Shown: positions 26,388-33,626 of the stretch, piece by piece
Layout of the letters: every line of letters starts with the position of its first letter
Numbering within the stretch: position 1 is the stretch's first letter
Source: Flavimaribacter sediminis
Lineage (GTDB): Bacteria > Pseudomonadota > Alphaproteobacteria > Rhizobiales > Rhizobiaceae
Assembly (NCBI RefSeq): GCF_019492055.1
Contig: NZ_JAICBX010000001.1
Span: 1,488,001-1,552,000, forward strand
Direction of reading: 5' to 3'
Length of the DNA stretch: 64,000 bases
Made by a program: the position numbers and the translations under genes
The notes under the pieces: model-generated
The model's database searches: none
What the model was told of the DNA's origin: nothing
The model's input: the letters and a program-made list of their open reading frames with translations, nothing else

Positions 26388-26489
26388 GAGAACGAACCGT
26401 GTACATGAAGAGAGTGCATTCCTCTTCAATTTGGTGACGTTCTCGCCTCTTTGGCGCTAACCCCGGCCCGTTCCCTCGGCCGGGGTTTT
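26388..26489 (+). ncRNA. Candidate structured small RNA ending at a terminator
   Basis: On the plus strand GAGAACG (26388-26394) pairs with CGTTCTC (26438-26444), and inside it GAAGAG (26407-26412) pairs with CTCTTC (26422-26427). Seventeen bases later a strong rho-independent terminator follows. No plus-strand gene ends nearby, so the terminator seems to serve a non-coding transcript. No promoter was identified, so the 5' end is unknown. Confidence 0.38.
26461..26489 (+). terminator. Rho-independent terminator
   Basis: CCCCGGCC (26461-26468), a 9-base loop and GGCCGGGG (26478-26485), followed by TTTT. The T-tract faces the plus strand. On the minus strand it lies just after the AlpA stop and could act weakly there too. 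Confidence 0.75.
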
Positions 26490-26493
26490 CGTT

Positions 26494-26709
26494 TCAGGCA
26501 ACCTCCCCCCGAGCGTCGATACGTTCCTGTATCCACTGGTTGACTTCCGCCTCAACAAAGCCGATGCGTTTGGGGCCGATTTGGACTGACTTCGGAAACT
26601 CGCCCTCTGCGCGGGCGCGATTTATGAACGCTCGGCTCACGCCGGTCCGCTTCTCGGCTTCTTTCATCGAGATCAGGCGCGGTGGCCTTGTCTGACTGTT
26701 TTTATTCAT
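26494..26709 (-). CDS. AlpA family DNA-binding protein (excisionase-like)
   Basis: A 71-residue winged-HTH protein of the AlpA/MerR-like class. The core is RLISMKEAEKRTGVSRAFIN, followed by a wing (GEFPKSVQIGPKRIGFVEAE) and VNQWIQERI, the standard AlpA pattern. AlpA proteins act as excisionases or as activators of the integrase on integrated elements. It lies two genes from the tyrosine integrase, consistent with control of excision. Length is normal. Confidence 0.88.
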   Translation of the reverse strand: MNKNSQTRPPRLISMKEAEKRTGVSRAFINRARAEGEFPKSVQIGPKRIGFVEAEVNQWIQERIDARGEVA

Positions 26710-26802
26710 TTGCTCACCTTGTCATTGTTGAACAAGGTGAGAGTTCCACTATGAGGTCTTGGCGATCTATCCCAGAACGGGAGATTTTTCAGATAACGTC
26801 TG

Positions 26803-27336
26803 TCACAGATTCATGTGATCGCGCGCTGCCTTCTTGTATTTTTGCACAGCTCGATAGACCGTTTTTTCTGACAAGGCCAAGCCGAGAGGTTCGACTGCTG
26901 CCGAATATGCAAATCTCTGAAAAGGACTATCGACAGCAGAGATTGTATTCGTAGAAGGGTGCTCTCCTTGCAGATCGCTCCATATTTCAAACACGTTGGC
27001 TAGTAATTGATCTCGCGTCTTTCGATTGGTTGCGTTCAACCTTCTCTGCAGGATTTGTAGGTCGTTCTCTGCTCTGTATAAGAGCTCCGCGATGCGACTT
27101 TCGATATCCGGCGGCGCTATCTCCCATGCCTGTTCCCATATGTTCGCGGCATCCTGTGTTTCCTGCAGCAGACTGACAGATTCCTCCGCCAAATCTTGTT
27201 CGTGAACATAATGGCGGATGCAAATTTCGAGGCTCGCAACAGCTTCGTCAATCGCCTCAATTGACAGGCCACGAGGCATCACAGCAATGACACTGCTCTT
27301 CTGCTCGCTGGTATAAGCAAAATCATCAGCCATCAT
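26803..27336 (-). CDS. Hypothetical protein downstream of integrase
   Basis: A 177-residue, mainly helical, acidic protein with no recognised domain. The C-terminal segment ALSEKTVYRAVQKYKKAAR looks like a short HTH-type or basic helix. It overlaps the 3' end of the integrase gene by 11 bases, so it is translated from the same message and may modulate integration or encode an element-specific function such as superinfection exclusion; neither is shown by sequence. Confidence 0.6.
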   Translation of the reverse strand: MMADDFAYTSEQKSSVIAVMPRGLSIEAIDEAVASLEICIRHYVHEQDLAEESVSLLQETQDAANIWEQAWEIAPPDIESRIAELLYRAENDLQILQRRLNATNRKTRDQLLANVFEIWSDLQGEHPSTNTISAVDSPFQRFAYSAAVEPLGLALSEKTVYRAVQKYKKAARDHMNL

Positions 27337-28507
27337 GCTTCACCAATGCGCAATATTCCGCCCAATCGTTCATCAGATCCCGACGCTTTTCCAGTGCAGA
27401 ACCACGACGATAAGCAGCTTCTGTTTTGTCCTTCAGGGTGTGAGCCAAGGCTGCTTCGGCAATATCCCGCGGGTATTCTGTGCAGTCTCCGCACCAGTCG
27501 CGAAAGGTTGATCTGAGGCCGTGCAGCGTAGCCGCTTTGTCCGGTGATGCCAGGCGCAGAGCCTTCGTCATTGCTGTGGAACTGACTGGACGATTGTCAA
27601 CGTTACCCTGAAACACAAGGTCACTGATCGACCGCTGCCGCATTGCCTCTACAATTGCGATCGCGCGGTCAGACAGGGGCACGACATGTTCTTGCCCGGC
27701 TTTCATTCGTTCTGCCGGAATGGTCCACAAGCCGACTTCCGTGTCGATTTCATCGAAGGTCGCACACTGGGCCTCGCCGCTCCGGGCTGCTGTGAGCATC
27801 AGAAATTCAACAGCTCGTGCTGCTGTGCCACTCGACGTTCGTAAACCAGCTGCTAGTTTGGCGACATCAGTGTATGCCAGCGCAGCGTGGTGGCCACGAA
27901 CAAGCTTCTTTCGCGCCGGCATCACCTTATCAAGTAGCCCTCTCCAGCGAGCCGGATTGCCTGCTGTGCGCCAGCCATGGGCGATGCCGTAGTCGATGAC
28001 CGCCTGGATGCGACTGCGCAGCCTATCAGCCGTCTCAGGCCGTTTACTCCAATGTGGCTCCAGACAAGCTTTGACGTCACCGATGACGATTTCGGCTACG
28101 GGAAGATCGTGGAGCGGCTTTGCATATTTGCGAAGGGTCATCTCATATTGAGCCCGATGCTTCGGATTGCGCCAATCGTTCTCCTTTGCTTTCAGGAGGC
28201 CGTCCATGCAGTCTTTGAAGGTTACAATGCGGACTGGCTTTCGATCGTCAGTTGGGTCGATTCCGCGGGCCAGCTTTTCTCGAATCGCTTCCGCCTTGTC
28301 CCGCGCCAGTGCGAGCGAGACCGGCGCCGTGCCCTGCCCGTACCCGCCAAGCCCTATTTCAGTGCGCTTGTCACCACGCCGAAAAATGAAGAACCACTGT
28401 TTGGAACCACCCTTCCTGACGCGAAAAAAGAGACCGTCTCCGTCACTGTAAATTCCGGGCTTGTCCAGCCGTTTGAGGTTGGACTCCGAAAGCTTGTGTC
28501 TGGCCAA
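27326..28507 (-). CDS. int: Tyrosine-type site-specific integrase
   Basis: A 393-residue phage-type integrase. The N-terminal DUF4102-like arm-binding domain is visible (YSDGDGLFFRVRKGGSKQWF, then RRGDKRTEIGLGGYG). A SAM-like core-binding domain precedes the catalytic domain, where the first Arg lies in LTAARSGEAQ, the HxxR box is HGLRSTFRDW and the nucleophile Tyr is in TEAAYRRGS near residue 367. Such integrases usually target tRNA genes. It starts 72 bases inside the right-hand 13-bp end repeat, right next to attR, which ties it to the tRNA-Ser integration event. Confidence 0.95.
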   Translation of the reverse strand: MARHKLSESNLKRLDKPGIYSDGDGLFFRVRKGGSKQWFFIFRRGDKRTEIGLGGYGQGTAPVSLALARDKAEAIREKLARGIDPTDDRKPVRIVTFKDCMDGLLKAKENDWRNPKHRAQYEMTLRKYAKPLHDLPVAEIVIGDVKACLEPHWSKRPETADRLRSRIQAVIDYGIAHGWRTAGNPARWRGLLDKVMPARKKLVRGHHAALAYTDVAKLAAGLRTSSGTAARAVEFLMLTAARSGEAQCATFDEIDTEVGLWTIPAERMKAGQEHVVPLSDRAIAIVEAMRQRSISDLVFQGNVDNRPVSSTAMTKALRLASPDKAATLHGLRSTFRDWCGDCTEYPRDIAEAALAHTLKDKTEAAYRRGSALEKRRDLMNDWAEYCALVKHDG

Positions 28508-28578
28508 AATCTATCCCTCTTGCCATAACCGCAAGATTGGTCATATCGTCTTTTATTGATTTTTCATAGGGTTGGAGA

Positions 28579-28591
28579 CAATAAAATCAAT
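28579..28591 (+). repeat. Right copy of 13-bp end repeat (possible integrase arm site)
   Basis: CAATAAAATCAAT, identical and co-oriented with 16972-16984. It lies between the integrase start and the attR core. Confidence 0.6.
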
Positions 28592-28612
28592 ATGAAATGG
28601 CGGAGGGGCAGA

Positions 28613-28626
28613 CACCTCCTCCGCCA
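28613..28626 (+). repeat. attR core
   Basis: CACCTCCTCCGCCA, identical to the tRNA-Ser 3' end at 16952-16965. The stretch CCTCCGCCAT (28618-28627) is also the right arm of a 10-bp inverted repeat with ATGGCGGAGG at 28597-28606, which may help integrase binding. Confidence 0.87.
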
Positions 28627-28686
28627 TGAATTTCGCTTAAGTTTTTGATATTAATTTCATTTTTGAATTTCTCCCTTCAGATCACT

Positions 28687-29346
28687 TCACAGGCCGAGTG
28701 CGGCGCTGATTTCATAAAAAATTTGAGTTGATGGATTTTCACCTGGTTCGTTGTGCGGTCCGAGCGTTGTGACAACAGCGATCGTCACATCTTCCGAGGC
28801 GATATATCCCGCCGTTCCGCCGTATCCTCCAAATGCAAAGGTCTTCTTTATCCACGGCGGCACGATCTCCATACCGAGCGAAAAGTAATGCTCCCGCGTG
28901 TTGCGGGACTTGCCGACATTGGTTTGCGCCATCATCTCTTCGAGGCCCTTTTCCGAAATGGTGTCACCGGTGGCGAGGGCCCGCATGAGTTTCGCAAGAT
29001 CGGATAGATCACCGTTGAGCGACCCGGTTAAGGATGTCCATGACGCGCTCCAGTAAGTCGAATCCTCCAGAACGCCGCGTTCCATTGTGAAGGCGTGAAG
29101 CAGCGGATCCGGCAATTCCGCTGTTGTCCATATTTCGGTCTGCTTCAGATCGAGGCGATCCAGGATCCTTTCCTGCAGCAGCTCCTCATAGGGAACGCCG
29201 GCGGCGGCAAGCAGCGCCAGCATATCTTTCATTTGAGAAGTTCCCTTCATTTGACTCAGATAATATGTGCGCGCGTGATTCAAAACCTTTGAAACAGGCG
29301 CCGTTGCACAGCCCGCCATCTCAACCAAACTTGTCGGATTGCTCAA
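28687..29346 (-). pseudogene. Truncated serine hydrolase (beta-lactamase / class C-like family) fragment
   Basis: A 219-codon frame matching the C-terminal part of beta-lactamase-family serine hydrolases: PYEELLQERILDRLDLKQTE, a central GSLNGDLSDLAKLMRALATG, and the KTG/HTG-equivalent GGYGGTAGY. The N-terminal half with the nucleophile SxxK and the YSN motif is absent, and the first about 45 residues do not look like the family. Full members have about 350-450 residues. The gene therefore appears to have lost its catalytic half and is probably non-functional. It is the first chromosomal gene right of the element. Confidence 0.62.
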
Positions 29347-29740
29347 CCGAGAGATGCATCAATAACCAAAAGCGCATTAAGCTGGTAGTATTATTGTAAG
29401 GGGAAACTGAAAAAATCAGTCCAGCAGTGTAATGATAAGTCGCGCTAGCGCACTTCTTTGGCTGACAACAATCTTCTGTCATCGACAAGTGATTCTTGGA
29501 ATTCCTCGTCGGGCTCATTCTGTTCTCTTTCGAGAGTTCAAATTACGCCGGATGCAAATATTCAGCGCGGATCACACTCCAATACCCAGGACAAGTGTTT
29601 GGCCCCTTAAATGTGTAGGCGAACGACTAGCTCCGGACGGTCTTGCAGTCAAAAAACTAATCTCCGCAATTTCCTTGGACAGCCCCGGCCTCAATCCCTA
29701 TTACTGTCGCTGGGTTAAACGAATAAAGGACTTCAGATCG
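29347..29740. other. Intergenic region without recognisable gene
   Basis: About 390 bases between the hydrolase fragment and the small secreted protein. The missing 5' half of the hydrolase is not visible here on the minus strand. No terminator or operator was recognised. Confidence 0.5.
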
Positions 29741-29947
29741 ATGAAAAAGTTAATTGCCAGCCTGTTTGCCGTTTCTGTTCTTGCTGCAACCGCGGCTTGG
29801 GCTGATGACGAAAAGTCCAAGGAAATGTCTGATTCCGAAACCGGGGTAGAATCGATCGCGGAGGAAGCTGAAGATGCGCCCGCCGAAATCCCAAACGCTC
29901 TGAAAGGCGACCAGATGGGCACCGAATCTGCGGATGGGGGCGATTGA
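29741..29947 (+). CDS. Small secreted acidic protein
   Basis: A 68-residue protein with a classical signal peptide MKKLIASLFAVSVLAATAAWA followed by a very acidic mature part (about 47 residues) rich in Glu, Asp and Ser. Cleavage after AWA is likely. No family was recognised. AAAGGA lies upstream at a somewhat long distance from the ATG at 29741. The reading frame is open upstream, but the signal peptide decides this start. Confidence 0.55.
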   Translation: MKKLIASLFAVSVLAATAAWADDEKSKEMSDSETGVESIAEEAEDAPAEIPNALKGDQMGTESADGGD

Positions 29948-30280
29948 GGCTGTTTCTGGTGTTCCAGGTTTGAGGTCTCATTAGAAGAACGTCTCGACCG
30001 TCTCAGCGATTTTCAATTACAGAATACGGGACGCATTGCTGTCCGGCATGCGTCCGAAAAATTTCCAAATTCCGCTCGCCATTGCAGGGTGGAACGTCCT
30101 CTCACGCATATCGTGCAAGCATTCTGCGCGCAGATCATTTCGCAACCGAGGCGCGGGTCTTTCCCATGGCGCAATTTCGTGTAGAAAGAAGCCTAATTGT
30201 GGCTTTGGCGGATATTGCGAACAAGAAGTGTTTGTTACGAAAATTGAGATTTTGGCCCGTTCCGGCCCAGGAATGCGGGC
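29948..30280. other. Intergenic region without recognisable gene
   Basis: About 330 bases before the sulfotransferase-like gene. Several short frames exist in both directions but none has a convincing start or composition. It presumably holds the promoter of the downstream pair. Confidence 0.45.
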
Positions 30281-31426
30281 TTGAACAGATTGAAAAAGAA
30301 AATAATCCTCCACATGGGGGCGGAGAAAACCGGCAGCACAGCAATTCAGCACGTGCTTGATCGCAACCGCATGCTCCTGCGCGAGTTTGGAATCCGGTTT
30401 CCCGAATCCGCTGGATCACACATCAACCACACCTATCTTTCGGTCTATGCCCAGGATGACGACGTCTTCGACAACGTCAAGGCGCACGTCCTGAGCATGC
30501 TCAGAATGGATATCAAACAGTTCCGAAACTGGTTTGAGCAGAAATTTGCTGCCGAGCTTTCTGAGGGAAAGCCGTGGTCGACCATAGTGCTCAGCACCGA
30601 GTTGATTCACAGCCGCATTACTCGTCCCGAAGAAATTAGCCGGCTTAAAAAACTGCTCGCCGGATTTGCCGCCGATATTAAAATCCTGATTTTTATACGC
30701 CGTCAGGACGAGTTGGCGTTGAGCAGATATTCAACCGCCATCCGCGCAGGTTACGACAGTTTTGACGATGTTTTCGAGAATACTATCTCCACTCAAGCCT
30801 ATTTCCGTCTTCCTCCTGATCGCCTGATTGACGACTATCGAGACTACTACAACTATCGAAACGTCATTGAGCGGATGTCCGAAATCTTCGGCGCGGATAC
30901 GGTCAAGGTGGCGCTGTATCCCCATTCCTTCGGCCAGGGAGGCCTTGTGCGCTATTTTGGTTCCATCCTCGGGATCGATCCGGACCTGTTGCAGCATAGT
31001 GATGCAAAACTGAACAATGCGATGAGCGCCGAAGCCCAATTCGTAATGGCGTCAGCAAACAGCGCGGGAAAAATCTGGAAGAAGAACGGAGAACGCAATC
31101 AGGACATGAAGGATCTTCATCGTGTCATCGAATCGGCTTTTCCGGGGCCGCCACGCCAGGTGCGCCGTGAGGACGCCAGATCCTTCACGAAACGATTTGA
31201 AGATTCAAACGAGTGGGTGCGCGCCCGGTTTTTTCCGGAAAGAAAGACTCTGTTTTCGACTGCATATGAACAATATCCGGAAGCCATAGACTATTCCATT
31301 TTCGCTACAAGGCTCGCCGCGCATACGGCCACATTTTCCGAGAGGGCTGCGCGACTGACCGGATCAACCAATCTTCGGCATCTCAGGGTCATGGAGCGGT
31401 TTCTGGGTAAATCGCATCGCTTATAA
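30281..31426 (+). CDS. Sulfotransferase-like protein
   Basis: A 381-residue protein whose N-terminus MNRLKKKIILHMGAEKTGST contains a P-loop-like MGAEKTGSTAI (12-22), the pattern of the 5'-phosphosulfate-binding loop of PAPS-dependent sulfotransferases. A second feature, ILIFIRRQDELALSRYSTAI around residues 128-147, resembles the 3'-phosphate-binding segment (R...S). The rest is divergent. The start is TTG with AGGA about 8 bases upstream. It stands before a glycosyltransferase-like gene, exporter and GT2, so modification of a surface glycan is a reasonable inference; the acceptor is unknown. Confidence 0.68.
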   Translation: MNRLKKKIILHMGAEKTGSTAIQHVLDRNRMLLREFGIRFPESAGSHINHTYLSVYAQDDDVFDNVKAHVLSMLRMDIKQFRNWFEQKFAAELSEGKPWSTIVLSTELIHSRITRPEEISRLKKLLAGFAADIKILIFIRRQDELALSRYSTAIRAGYDSFDDVFENTISTQAYFRLPPDRLIDDYRDYYNYRNVIERMSEIFGADTVKVALYPHSFGQGGLVRYFGSILGIDPDLLQHSDAKLNNAMSAEAQFVMASANSAGKIWKKNGERNQDMKDLHRVIESAFPGPPRQVRREDARSFTKRFEDSNEWVRARFFPERKTLFSTAYEQYPEAIDYSIFATRLAAHTATFSERAARLTGSTNLRHLRVMERFLGKSHRL

Positions 31427-31442
31427 TTCTTTGGGAAAGGTC

Positions 31443-32579
31443 ATGCGCGCGCCAATCCACGACGTTCTTAAATCGCAAAAAGCGCCCTCGATCCTGAGGC
31501 AGGCGGCCATCCGCGCACGCTACAGACTCAGGAACAGGCAGTTGAACCTGCTCTACCGTATGTCGGGTAACAGTCCGCAACGCGGAAGAGAATCCGAATT
31601 TTCACTGATCAGAATATTGGGTAACGACCATTATCCAAGACATGGTCGTGGACAAACCCTGGACAATCTGAAATTCATTATTGAGCACGAACCATCGCTT
31701 CCCGGCTGCCGGAAGCTGTTCATACTGAACCGGATCGTGGATCCTGAAGCTGAAGCGCTGCTCATCGCCGAACTGGAACGCGCGGACATGGAATTCATGC
31801 GAATTCCATTCGCTGCGGATGAGTATCGTGAGATTGGCTGGGATCTTGATGAGTTTGGCGGCGTCGAATTCTTTAAAACACGTAACTTTCGACGCGCGGC
31901 GAAAGTCATGCAAACAAAGATGCAGCTCTGGGCGACTTCACCGAAAATTCGATACCTGATGAACGTCAACGGCGCACGGAACACTGCGCTCGACATCGGC
32001 AGGCGGATATCGGACTGGACCTTTGCGCTTGATAGCAATTGCTGTTTCACGAAGGTGCAACTGGAACGTCTCGTTGCATCTTGCCGCGATGCGCCACACA
32101 TGCCCTATGTGATCGTGCCGATGGTCAGGATCGGTGACAATCAACGCTATTTTGGTCCGGAATTGAAATATTCGCTCATCGAAGAGCCGCAGATTGGTTT
32201 TCACTATCTGACACAGGAAACCTTCGACGAACGGTATCCCTATGGCGTTTCCGACAAGGCGCATTTTCTCAAGCGCTTGAGGTTGCCCGGTAAATGGCTT
32301 TGGTGGGGCAGAGAAGCTTTCATGCCGGATGAAGCGCATCCGTTTCCCGACAGATATCGATACAAAATCAGCGCCGGCGGTGTGATACGGTTGTCCTCCG
32401 GCACGCACGGTCTTTCGGATGCCAAAGAAAAGAGCCAGAATATTCGCTACCATGGACGCAATGAGTCCATTCTAAAAACGATAGCTCAAATGGAGCAGAA
32501 GTACGGCGTTCTCGAGGACGCCAACCGCGATATTATCTTGTCTGATTATATGTTCAGTTCCGAATCTGTCGATCCATAG
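31443..32579 (+). CDS. Glycosyltransferase-like protein, RILGND paralogue A
   Basis: A 378-residue protein sharing a distinctive pattern with the gene at 32546: RILGND-x2-PRH-x2-GQTL-x-NL near residue 57, then NGARN-x-AL-x2-GR near residue 178 and a D-x-NC motif (ALDSNC). The ARN-x-AL...W...D-x-N arrangement resembles GT-A glycosyltransferases, in which a DxD-like motif binds the nucleotide sugar through a metal. No named family was recognised. The ATG at 31443 has a GGGAAAGG ribosome-binding site. It lies just after the sulfotransferase-like gene and its 3' end overlaps the paralogue by 34 bases. Confidence 0.6.
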   Translation: MRAPIHDVLKSQKAPSILRQAAIRARYRLRNRQLNLLYRMSGNSPQRGRESEFSLIRILGNDHYPRHGRGQTLDNLKFIIEHEPSLPGCRKLFILNRIVDPEAEALLIAELERADMEFMRIPFAADEYREIGWDLDEFGGVEFFKTRNFRRAAKVMQTKMQLWATSPKIRYLMNVNGARNTALDIGRRISDWTFALDSNCCFTKVQLERLVASCRDAPHMPYVIVPMVRIGDNQRYFGPELKYSLIEEPQIGFHYLTQETFDERYPYGVSDKAHFLKRLRLPGKWLWWGREAFMPDEAHPFPDRYRYKISAGGVIRLSSGTHGLSDAKEKSQNIRYHGRNESILKTIAQMEQKYGVLEDANRDIILSDYMFSSESVDP

Positions 32580-33610
32580 CGTTCGTCAAGCTCCGCGATG
32601 GCGCGGAGAATACCGTCATCTCGGTTGGCCATGCGCCGGACGGATGATTTCCTGCCAGTTTCCTGCGTGGCATTTCCGGAGTAAAGGCGCCCTACCCAAC
32701 CTTCCGACATTACAAAGCGCCCCCAGTCGGCGCAGGAAGGTGCCGGCGGTATATCCCACGGGTCGACCTCCCAATGGTCCCATGGTCCCCGCACGCCCAG
32801 ACGCATCAACAGTTCTGCTTTCGGCGATCTTCCATAGGGCAGCCTGGGGTCGAACCGTTCGCCGGACAGCTTATGAAACATGATCTGCGGTTCTTCGCCA
32901 CTAACCGGCGAGAACTGCTCATCCAGCATGCTGTCGTTGTCAGTCAGTCTGTGCATGGGCACGATGTGATACGGGAAAATTGTCGACCGCTTTGCTGTTT
33001 GACGAATGTTCCGCCACCCCCTGCCCGATATCATGCAGTTGCCATCAAAAGGCAGGATCCATTTTGCGCGTTTTCTGCCATGTTCGAGGGCTGCATTGCG
33101 CGCGCCATTGTTGTTGATCGCGTATAGAACTTTCGGTCGTAACGCCGCTAAAACCGCGCGGTTTCTGGATTTTTCGTCAAGCATTTTTCTCGGGCCGTCA
33201 AGATATGACGACACGTCTGGATTGTTTTCAATGCGCGCATATTCATCCGGGTCGAAGTCGATCGTAAAATAGTTTTGTTCGTAAGTGTCCAGGCGGGCGA
33301 TGATTTCACGTCGCCTGGTTTCGTCGAAAATGCGATTGACGACCCACCATTTCTGGCAGTCTTCGAATTCCGGCTCATGCTTCAGGCAGAATTCAAGATT
33401 GGCCAAAGTCTGACCGGGCCTATGCCGGGGAGGCAGATCGTTGCCCAGAATGCGATAGAGCGCAAAATCATCTTTTCCCTGGCGGTAAATTTCGGAGGCG
33501 CTCGATTTGGCGTAGGTCTCTCGCTCTTTCTTCAGTCGATGGGCGTGAAGGAACGGAGCAACATATTTGTTTTGAAGTTTTTGAAGTTTTTTTGAGACAT
33601 ACGGAGTCAT
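32546..33610 (-). CDS. Glycosyltransferase-like protein, RILGND paralogue B
   Basis: A 354-residue paralogue of the preceding protein, convergent with it. It shares RILGNDLPPRH-x2-GQTL (about 53-70), the NGARNAALEHGRKRAKWIL segment and PFDGNC, and a C-terminal WVGRLYSG with a basic S-V-R-R-M stretch like VIRLSSG in the other. A-x-N/D-G-N could be the DxD-equivalent of a GT-A fold. The two diverge strongly outside the motifs, so duplication is old or they were acquired separately. It lies directly downstream of the ABC exporter gene on the minus strand. Confidence 0.6.
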   Translation of the reverse strand: MTPYVSKKLQKLQNKYVAPFLHAHRLKKERETYAKSSASEIYRQGKDDFALYRILGNDLPPRHRPGQTLANLEFCLKHEPEFEDCQKWWVVNRIFDETRRREIIARLDTYEQNYFTIDFDPDEYARIENNPDVSSYLDGPRKMLDEKSRNRAVLAALRPKVLYAINNNGARNAALEHGRKRAKWILPFDGNCMISGRGWRNIRQTAKRSTIFPYHIVPMHRLTDNDSMLDEQFSPVSGEEPQIMFHKLSGERFDPRLPYGRSPKAELLMRLGVRGPWDHWEVDPWDIPPAPSCADWGRFVMSEGWVGRLYSGNATQETGRKSSVRRMANRDDGILRAIAELDERYGSTDSELNI

Positions 33611-33626
33611 TGGGCGCCGTCAGCCA

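Larger units (their letters stand above)
26004..26493. other. Long non-coding stretch with structured repeats
   Basis: About 490 bases without a convincing gene. It holds a direct repeat of GTCCTTGAACCTT (26034-26046 and 26116-26128), an 11-bp inverted repeat between the copies (26068-26114), a nested pair of stems at 26388-26444 and a strong terminator at 26461-26489. This is the largest untranslated part of the element and a good place for a small RNA or replication/packaging signal. Confidence 0.6.
16952..28626. mobile_element. Integrated phage-like element in tRNA-Ser
   Basis: An 11.66-kb region bounded by a 14-bp direct repeat of the tRNA-Ser 3' end (16952-16965 and 28613-28626). A tyrosine integrase gene lies beside the right end and a 13-bp repeat lies just inside each end. 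Contents from left to right: two divergent small unknown genes, two small structural-type genes, gpD-like protein, tape measure, two small genes, protease-capsid fusion, an HTH protein, an eroded fragment, four small genes and a possible microgene, AlpA, an unknown protein and the integrase. No terminase, portal, replication or lysis gene was recognised, so it is either a decayed prophage or a satellite-like element. The boundaries rest on the repeat, tRNA and integrase arrangement. Confidence 0.87.

Noticed and set aside
26198-26389. 63-codon plus-strand frame in the non-coding part of the element
   Set aside because: Proline-rich low-complexity translation, no ribosome-binding site, and the region is dominated by RNA-like stems.
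27977-28528. 183-codon plus-strand frame opposite the integrase
   Set aside because: Fully antisense to the integrase N-terminal half; no domain or ribosome-binding site.
16952-28626. Satellite of the capsid-forming PICI type
   Set aside because: Those elements encode their own packaging genes and lack tails; here a tape measure and tail hub are present and packaging genes are not, so the label does not fit.
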